Origin: Candidatus Brocadiaceae bacterium
GTDB lineage: Bacteria > Planctomycetota > Brocadiia > SM23-32
Direction: 5' to 3'
Assembly: GCA_003551305.1 (NCBI GenBank)
Contig: PUMJ01000267.1
Coordinates: forward strand, 1 to 37,816
Length of the DNA: 37,816 bases
The notes beneath the pieces are model-generated. The model was not told where the DNA came from. It saw only the letters and a list, made by a program, of their open reading frames with translations, and made no database searches. Position numbers and translations under genes: made by a program. Numbering within the stretch: position 1 is the first letter of the stretch; every line of letters starts with the position of its first letter. This document shows positions 33,820-37,816 of this stretch, piece by piece.

Positions 33820-34230
33820 TCAGGGGTCGGGCCCGGGGAGCAGGGTCTTGATGGTGCTGAGCAATTGCTGCGGTTTCACAGGTTTTTCGAGGTAGGCGCG
33901 CACGCCGGCGGCTCTGAGTTGCTCTTCCAGGCTCGGGCGGAAGCGCAGATTCTCCCGGCCGCTGATGCCGGAGATGACGACGACGGGGACGTGTTTCAGG
34001 TCGGTGTCGCGCTGCAGGTGCATGGCGAGTTCGAAGCCCGTCATCAGTTGCTCCAGCATCAGGTCGGTGATGAGCAGGTCGAACCTGTGGTCCGCGATCA
34101 AGTCCCGCGCCTCCCGGGCGGTGGCCGCCGGCAGCAGGCGGTAGCCATGCTTCCGCAGGAGGGCGGCGCAGGTTTCGCGGTAGTCAGGGTCGTCTTCCAC
34201 CAGCACGATAACCGGGGCGTCCGGTTCCAT
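33820..34230 (-). CDS. single-domain response regulator (CheY-like)
   Basis: This 136-residue protein consists of a receiver domain only. Acidic pocket residues E12, D13 and D14 (VEDDPDY), the phospho-acceptor D56 (LLITDLML), S87 (VVVISG) and K116 (YLEKPVKP) are all present, so it should be phosphorylated by a histidine kinase. It has no DNA-binding or output domain, so it acts by protein contact. A loop at 90-104 (SGRENLRFRPSLEEQ) is longer than in typical CheY. No histidine kinase lies in the window. It follows the 278-residue membrane-anchored protein by 52 bases and may be its operon partner. Confidence 0.93.
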   Translation of the reverse strand: MEPDAPVIVLVEDDPDYRETCAALLRKHGYRLLPAATAREARDLIADHRFDLLITDLMLEQLMTGFELAMHLQRDTDLKHVPVVVISGISGRENLRFRPSLEEQLRAAGVRAYLEKPVKPQQLLSTIKTLLPGPDP

Positions 34231-34282
34231 CGTCCTCGTTCCTCCGTAAGGGCCCGGGGCTGGAAGGGGGCCGGGGGTTCTG

Positions 34283-35119
34283 TCAGTTCTCGGGCGGTTC
34301 GGCCGGCGTGGGGACCACGGGCAGGGTGCTGAGGACGCCGATGGGCAGGTCGCTGCGGCGCAGGACCAGGCCGAAGGGTGTGCCCTGCAGGATGACGCGG
34401 CCGTCGGCGGTCACCCAGGAGACCCACCGGCTGGCCGCTCCGGCGAACAGGAGCCTGTAGACGCGGTCGGTGCGGTCGCCGAGGGTCACCTCGCGCGATT
34501 CGGTCACGGTGACGGTCACGGGCTGGACGCGGGCGGCGATGGGGTTGACCATCTCCACCGACCAGGAGCGGCCGATCATGCCGTCGTCTAGGTCTTTGAG
34601 TGGGGCCAGGGGCGAGAGCATGTCGCCCAGGAAGGCACCCTCGTCGTAAGGGACAGTGCTGCTGATGCGGGTCTCGCCGACGCGGCCACTGAGGGTCAGC
34701 TCGGTCTCTTCGACGGTGCCGAGCAGGCGGGCGCCGAGGAAGTCCGAGCCGGCCTCGAAGTAGTCCAGCCCGCGCAACGGGGAGATGTGGGCGCGAAAGC
34801 TGAGGTCCACGGTGCCGGCCGCGCCGATGACGTAGCGGAAGGCGGGGTCCAGCTCGATGCGGGTGTCGGTGCGCAGGATGATGATGCCGCTCTGGGACCT
34901 GTGGATCTCCACCTCGGTTTGGCCTATCTCCGTTTCGGCGAACGATATGTGCCAGGTACTCGCTATGCGGTCTTCGCCTGGCGGCAGCAGGTCGGCGTAG
35001 CTGGCGGCCACGGCCCTCTGGTGCACCAGGGGCATCTGCCGCTGCAGCAACAGCCCCCACATGACGGCGAAGAAAGCCGTCACGGCGAACAGCAGACCGT
35101 ACTTGAGGGCTCTGTCCAC
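34283..35119 (-). CDS. single-pass membrane-anchored protein of unknown function
   Basis: This 278-residue protein has one N-terminal membrane segment (about 7-25) and a beta-rich extracytoplasmic domain with WHISFAETEIGQTEVEIHRS and RTDTRIELDPAFRYVIG. Alternating strands and a conserved-looking WSVEMVNPIAARVQPVTVTV suggest a lipid- or polymer-binding type of fold, but I recognise no family. It starts six bases after the nuclease stop, so translation is probably coupled. The response regulator follows. Confidence 0.7.
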   Translation of the reverse strand: MDRALKYGLLFAVTAFFAVMWGLLLQRQMPLVHQRAVAASYADLLPPGEDRIASTWHISFAETEIGQTEVEIHRSQSGIIILRTDTRIELDPAFRYVIGAAGTVDLSFRAHISPLRGLDYFEAGSDFLGARLLGTVEETELTLSGRVGETRISSTVPYDEGAFLGDMLSPLAPLKDLDDGMIGRSWSVEMVNPIAARVQPVTVTVTESREVTLGDRTDRVYRLLFAGAASRWVSWVTADGRVILQGTPFGLVLRRSDLPIGVLSTLPVVPTPAEPPEN

Positions 35120-35125
35120 GGCGTG

Positions 35126-35629
35126 CTACTCCTTCTGGTCGAAGAAGTCGAGCCAGAAGTTGACCTCGCCTTCGCTCAGGCCGGTGAACTTCTCATCGGG
35201 CTCGACGGCGAGTTCCTCGTCGGACTTGCCCATCGTTCGGCGCGCGGTGCGGACGAACTGGGCCGGCTCCTGCAGGGCGGCGCGGCCCCGCCTCACCGCC
35301 TCGGCCAGGCGGTGGTCGTCTGTGATGACGAAGGTGCGCTCCGCCACGGCGCTGCGGTTGGCCGGGCCGGCGATCTCCGGGACCGCTTCCTCCCCGTAGG
35401 GCAGGTTGACGACCCGGACGCGCTCGAAGCGCTCGCTCGGGGGCAGGACCCGGTCGGGGTCCTCCGTTTCCCACACGAGCACGACCGTGCAGTCCCGCAG
35501 CAGAGCGTAGCGCGCCAGCCAGCGACGGATGTTCTGCCGGCTCAGCTCGGGCTTGTCCGCAACGAGGATGGGGTCCTGCTGCTCCTCGAAGTGCTCCAGC
35601 AGGGCGTTGCCGTCAACGAATATCTTCAT
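35126..35629 (-). CDS. NYN/PIN-like nuclease (YacP type)
   Basis: This 167-residue protein begins MKIFVDGNALL, the typical start of NYN (YacP-like) domains, where the first Asp binds metal. Later acids appear in WETEDPDRV (near 52-60) and VITDDHRL (near 100-107), as in PIN/NYN RNases of tRNA or rRNA metabolism. The ATG (35627-35629) overlaps the dihydroorotase stop in an ATGA arrangement, so translation is likely coupled. A longer in-frame start inside pyrC is rejected because the MKIFVDGN start fits the family. Confidence 0.8.
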   Translation of the reverse strand: MKIFVDGNALLEHFEEQQDPILVADKPELSRQNIRRWLARYALLRDCTVVLVWETEDPDRVLPPSERFERVRVVNLPYGEEAVPEIAGPANRSAVAERTFVITDDHRLAEAVRRGRAALQEPAQFVRTARRTMGKSDEELAVEPDEKFTGLSEGEVNFWLDFFDQKE

Positions 35630-36933
35630 AGCAGGTCTTCCCGGTCCTTGAGCATTTCGTCGGAAAAAGGCCGGTGCCCGGCCACCCAGGTGGCGACGGC
35701 CTTGCCCCGCAGCGTGTGGCCGGCCCAGGGGCAGTTGCGGGAGAGTGAGCGGAAGGCCTCGGGCCGGACAGTCCACTGCCGCTCGGGATCCACCAGGACC
35801 ATGTCCGCCGCGTGGCCGGGCTCCAGGCTGCCGCCCGGCAGGCCGAAGATGCGGGCCGGGGCGGCGCTGAGCAGCCGGACGGCGTCCGCCGGCGCGAGCA
35901 TGCCGGGCCCGACCAGGTGGGTCAGCACAAGGGCCAGCGTCGTCTCCAGGCCGATGAGGCCGCTGGCGCCGGCCGTCTTATCCCGGGCGGTGTGCGGGGC
36001 ATGGTCGCTGGCGATGGCGTCCACCAGCCCGGCCAGCAGCGCCGACCGCAGGGCGTCGCGGTGCCGGCGGGGCCGGATGGGCGGGTTCACGAGCGGAGTT
36101 TCGTCCGGCTCGTAGTCCTCGGCGCAGAGCAGCAGATGGTGGGGAGTGACCTCGAAGGTGACCCAGGCGCGTGAGCGCATGCTGCGGACGACGTCCACGC
36201 TCTCGGCCAGGCTCACGTGGCTGAGGTGGATGCGGCAGCCGCGCGAGGCGGCCAGTTCCACGTCGCGCTGTATGTAGCGGGCCTCGTTGGTGTAGGGTTC
36301 GCCAGGTGTGAAGCCGGGCTCGGCGCCTCGTGTCATCTGCTGGAGGGCGCGCGGCGAGTCCTCGCAGTGGGGGCAGAGCAGGACGTCCGCCTCGGCCGCC
36401 CTGCGGCAGACCTCCTCCATCACGTCGGCCCGGACGACGGGGTCTCCGTCGTCGCTGACGGCCACGACGCGTTCGTGGGCGGCTGCCCTCATGTCGGCGG
36501 CCTCTTCGCCCCCGCGGCCGACGGTCATGGCGACTTTGAAGTAAACGTTCACCCGGGCGGTCTGGCGGGCGCGGTCGGCCAGGCGCTGCACTATCTCGGG
36601 GGAGTCCACGGGCGGGTCGGTGTTGGGTTCGCAGACGACGGTTGTGAAGCCGCCCGCCGCGGCGGCCTCCGTCCCGGTGGCGATGGTCTCTTTCTCGGTG
36701 AAGCCGGGCTCGCGCAGGTGCACGTGCGCGTCAATGAGGCCGGGCAGCAGCCACAGGCCGGCGCCGTCAACCATGCTCAGGGGCCCCTCGCCGCAGAGCG
36801 CGCGCGCCTCCGGCCGGGGGATGCGAGGCCGCACGAGCCTGATGTGGCCGTTCACCGCCAGCACGTCACGCACGTCGTCGGTGCCCGCGATGGGGTCAAT
36901 GAGGCGCGCCGCCCGTATCAGTTGTCCGCCCAT
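35626..36933 (-). CDS. pyrC: dihydroorotase
   Basis: It closes carbamoyl aspartate to dihydroorotate in pyrimidine synthesis. The 435-residue protein is of the longer type I form. DAHVHLREPG (68-77) gives two metal histidines H70 and H72, SDDGDP (160-165) the bridging acid, CPHCED (187-192) H189, HLSHVS (236-241) H239, VTPHHLL near 262-268, and SDHAPH (309-314) D310 and catalytic H311/H314. PGLIDAH and SLEPGHAADMVLVD are amidohydrolase hallmarks. The start at 36933 lies nine bases after the sugar kinase stop, without a good ribosome binding site. Confidence 0.95.
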   Translation of the reverse strand: MGGQLIRAARLIDPIAGTDDVRDVLAVNGHIRLVRPRIPRPEARALCGEGPLSMVDGAGLWLLPGLIDAHVHLREPGFTEKETIATGTEAAAAGGFTTVVCEPNTDPPVDSPEIVQRLADRARQTARVNVYFKVAMTVGRGGEEAADMRAAAHERVVAVSDDGDPVVRADVMEEVCRRAAEADVLLCPHCEDSPRALQQMTRGAEPGFTPGEPYTNEARYIQRDVELAASRGCRIHLSHVSLAESVDVVRSMRSRAWVTFEVTPHHLLLCAEDYEPDETPLVNPPIRPRRHRDALRSALLAGLVDAIASDHAPHTARDKTAGASGLIGLETTLALVLTHLVGPGMLAPADAVRLLSAAPARIFGLPGGSLEPGHAADMVLVDPERQWTVRPEAFRSLSRNCPWAGHTLRGKAVATWVAGHRPFSDEMLKDREDLL

Positions 36934-36942
36934 CTTCGGGGG

Positions 36943-37816
36943 TTACTCCTGTTCGCTCCGGCGGTATCCGACGTCGGTCTGCCAGCGTTTGAGCCGCGGG
37001 TAGAGTTCCGCGTAGGCTCCGAGCATCCTGTCGTAGTAGTCCGCCCGGTCGGGGTCGGGCGTGAATCGTTCTTTCAGTTCTATCAACTCCTCGGCGGCCC
37101 GGGGGGCGCTCGGGTAAATGCCGGCGCCCAGCCCGGCGGCGATGGCCATGCCCAGTGAGGCCGCCTCCGCCACCTGCAGCCGCACGATGGGGCGTCTGTA
37201 CATGTCCGCCTTGAGCTGGAGCCAGAAGTCGCTCCTGGCGCCGCCGCCGATGGCGCGAAACTCCTCGATCTCCACCCCTGCACGTTCCAGTATATCGGCA
37301 TTGAGCTTCATCTCGTAGGAGATGCCTTCCAGAACGGCCCTCAGCGCCTGGGCGCGGGTGGTGCTGAGCGTCAGGCCGATGACGGCGCTCACGGGGTTGG
37401 GGTCCATGTGGGGGGAGCCGCTCATGGTAAAGTGGGGGACGACGAACAGGTCGGTCGGCTCCTCGCTCATCTGCTCGATGAGCAGTTCATAGGGCTCGCG
37501 GCCTTCCCTGCGGGCGCCTTCCATCTCCGCGCGGCCGAAATTGTCGCGCACCCAGCGTAGCAGCGAGCCGCCGGTGAAGTTGAACGCCAGGGAGATGTAG
37601 AGGCCGTCGGCGGCGTGGGGGTAGCAGGCCAGGTTGTTGTCCAGCATTAGCTTGTTGACGACGGGCTCCTCCATGGCGACGGCGAAGCACTCGACCGTGC
37701 CGGTGGCGTCCATGGCGACGCCGGGGCGCGTGATGCCGCTGCCCAGGGCGCCGGCCGGCTGGTCATGGCTGCCGGCCGCCACCAGGCAGCCGCTCGGCAG
37801 GCCGAGCCGGGCGGCG
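36943..37816 (-). CDS. FGGY-family carbohydrate kinase, N-terminus cut by window edge
   Basis: The C-terminal 291 residues or so of a sugar kinase (xylulokinase-like) are visible; the reading frame is open to the window edge, so the start lies outside. SHDQPAGALGSG near the edge resembles the FGGY region between the two domains. GGSLLRWVRDNFG, DPNPVSAVIGLTLSTTRAQ and AIGGGARSDFWLQLKADMYR (the ADP-binding region) follow in family order. MAIAAGLGAGIY is the closing helix. It phosphorylates a pentulose or related sugar with ATP. pyrC lies nine bases downstream on the same strand. The sugar specificity cannot be read. Confidence 0.9.
   Translation of the reverse strand, partial: AARLGLPSGCLVAAGSHDQPAGALGSGITRPGVAMDATGTVECFAVAMEEPVVNKLMLDNNLACYPHAADGLYISLAFNFTGGSLLRWVRDNFGRAEMEGARREGREPYELLIEQMSEEPTDLFVVPHFTMSGSPHMDPNPVSAVIGLTLSTTRAQALRAVLEGISYEMKLNADILERAGVEIEEFRAIGGGARSDFWLQLKADMYRRPIVRLQVAEAASLGMAIAAGLGAGIYPSAPRAAEELIELKERFTPDPDRADYYDRMLGAYAELYPRLKRWQTDVGYRRSEQE

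Overview
This is a G+C-rich (roughly two-thirds by eye) bacterial chromosome fragment. Genes run in both directions, and many starts have a clear GGAG-type ribosome binding site. The cell is Gram-negative in build, with TonB, a TonB-dependent receptor, an HlyD-type fusion protein and PBP2. It also carries a Hanks-type Ser/Thr kinase, an FG-GAP protein, two Gfo/Idh/MocA dehydrogenases, a UroD-like protein and a sialidase-like protein. That mix suggests Planctomycetota or a related PVC/FCB-type environmental lineage. This is inference from gene content only; no rRNA or marker set is present.

Layout. (1) 1-8692, minus strand: partial FG-GAP protein, Gfo/Idh dehydrogenase, PBP2 (mrdA), a eukaryote-like IMP dehydrogenase (guaB), an exported SagB-type nitroreductase, an M16 peptidase and DAHP synthase. 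(2) 8799-13490: a short MnmE-like GTPase without the usual C-terminal cysteine motif, a broken Fur-family regulator, a textbook sigma70-type promoter, tonB and a TonB-dependent receptor. (3) 13652-18942: an ABC exporter with an extra N-terminal domain and zinc ribbon, its DUF1854 partner, an HlyD-like fusion protein and a helical protein of unknown function; this may be one export unit. (4) 18970-25149: a catabolic-looking cluster with a TIM-barrel hydrolase-like protein, Gfo/Idh dehydrogenase, Asp-box (sialidase-like) protein, FAD oxidoreductase and UroD-like protein. (5) 25341-27637: a secreted helical protein divergent from a membrane-anchored Ser/Thr kinase. (6) 27638-33819: an accessory-looking stretch with a 1-kb mosaic repeat array, a beta-propeller protein and four orphan membrane proteins. 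Three of these five genes have a GATGAACGC-type repeat at or just after the stop codon. (7) 33820-37816, minus strand: single-domain response regulator, membrane-anchored orphan, NYN/PIN-like nuclease, dihydroorotase (pyrC) and a partial FGGY sugar kinase.

The points most worth a second look are the ABC/DUF1854/HlyD/unknown unit with a hairpin over its start, the repeat families that sit 3' of genes, the decayed Fur gene beside the TonB system, the eukaryote-like IMPDH and the short MnmE. No tRNA, rRNA, CRISPR array, transposase or phage gene was seen.
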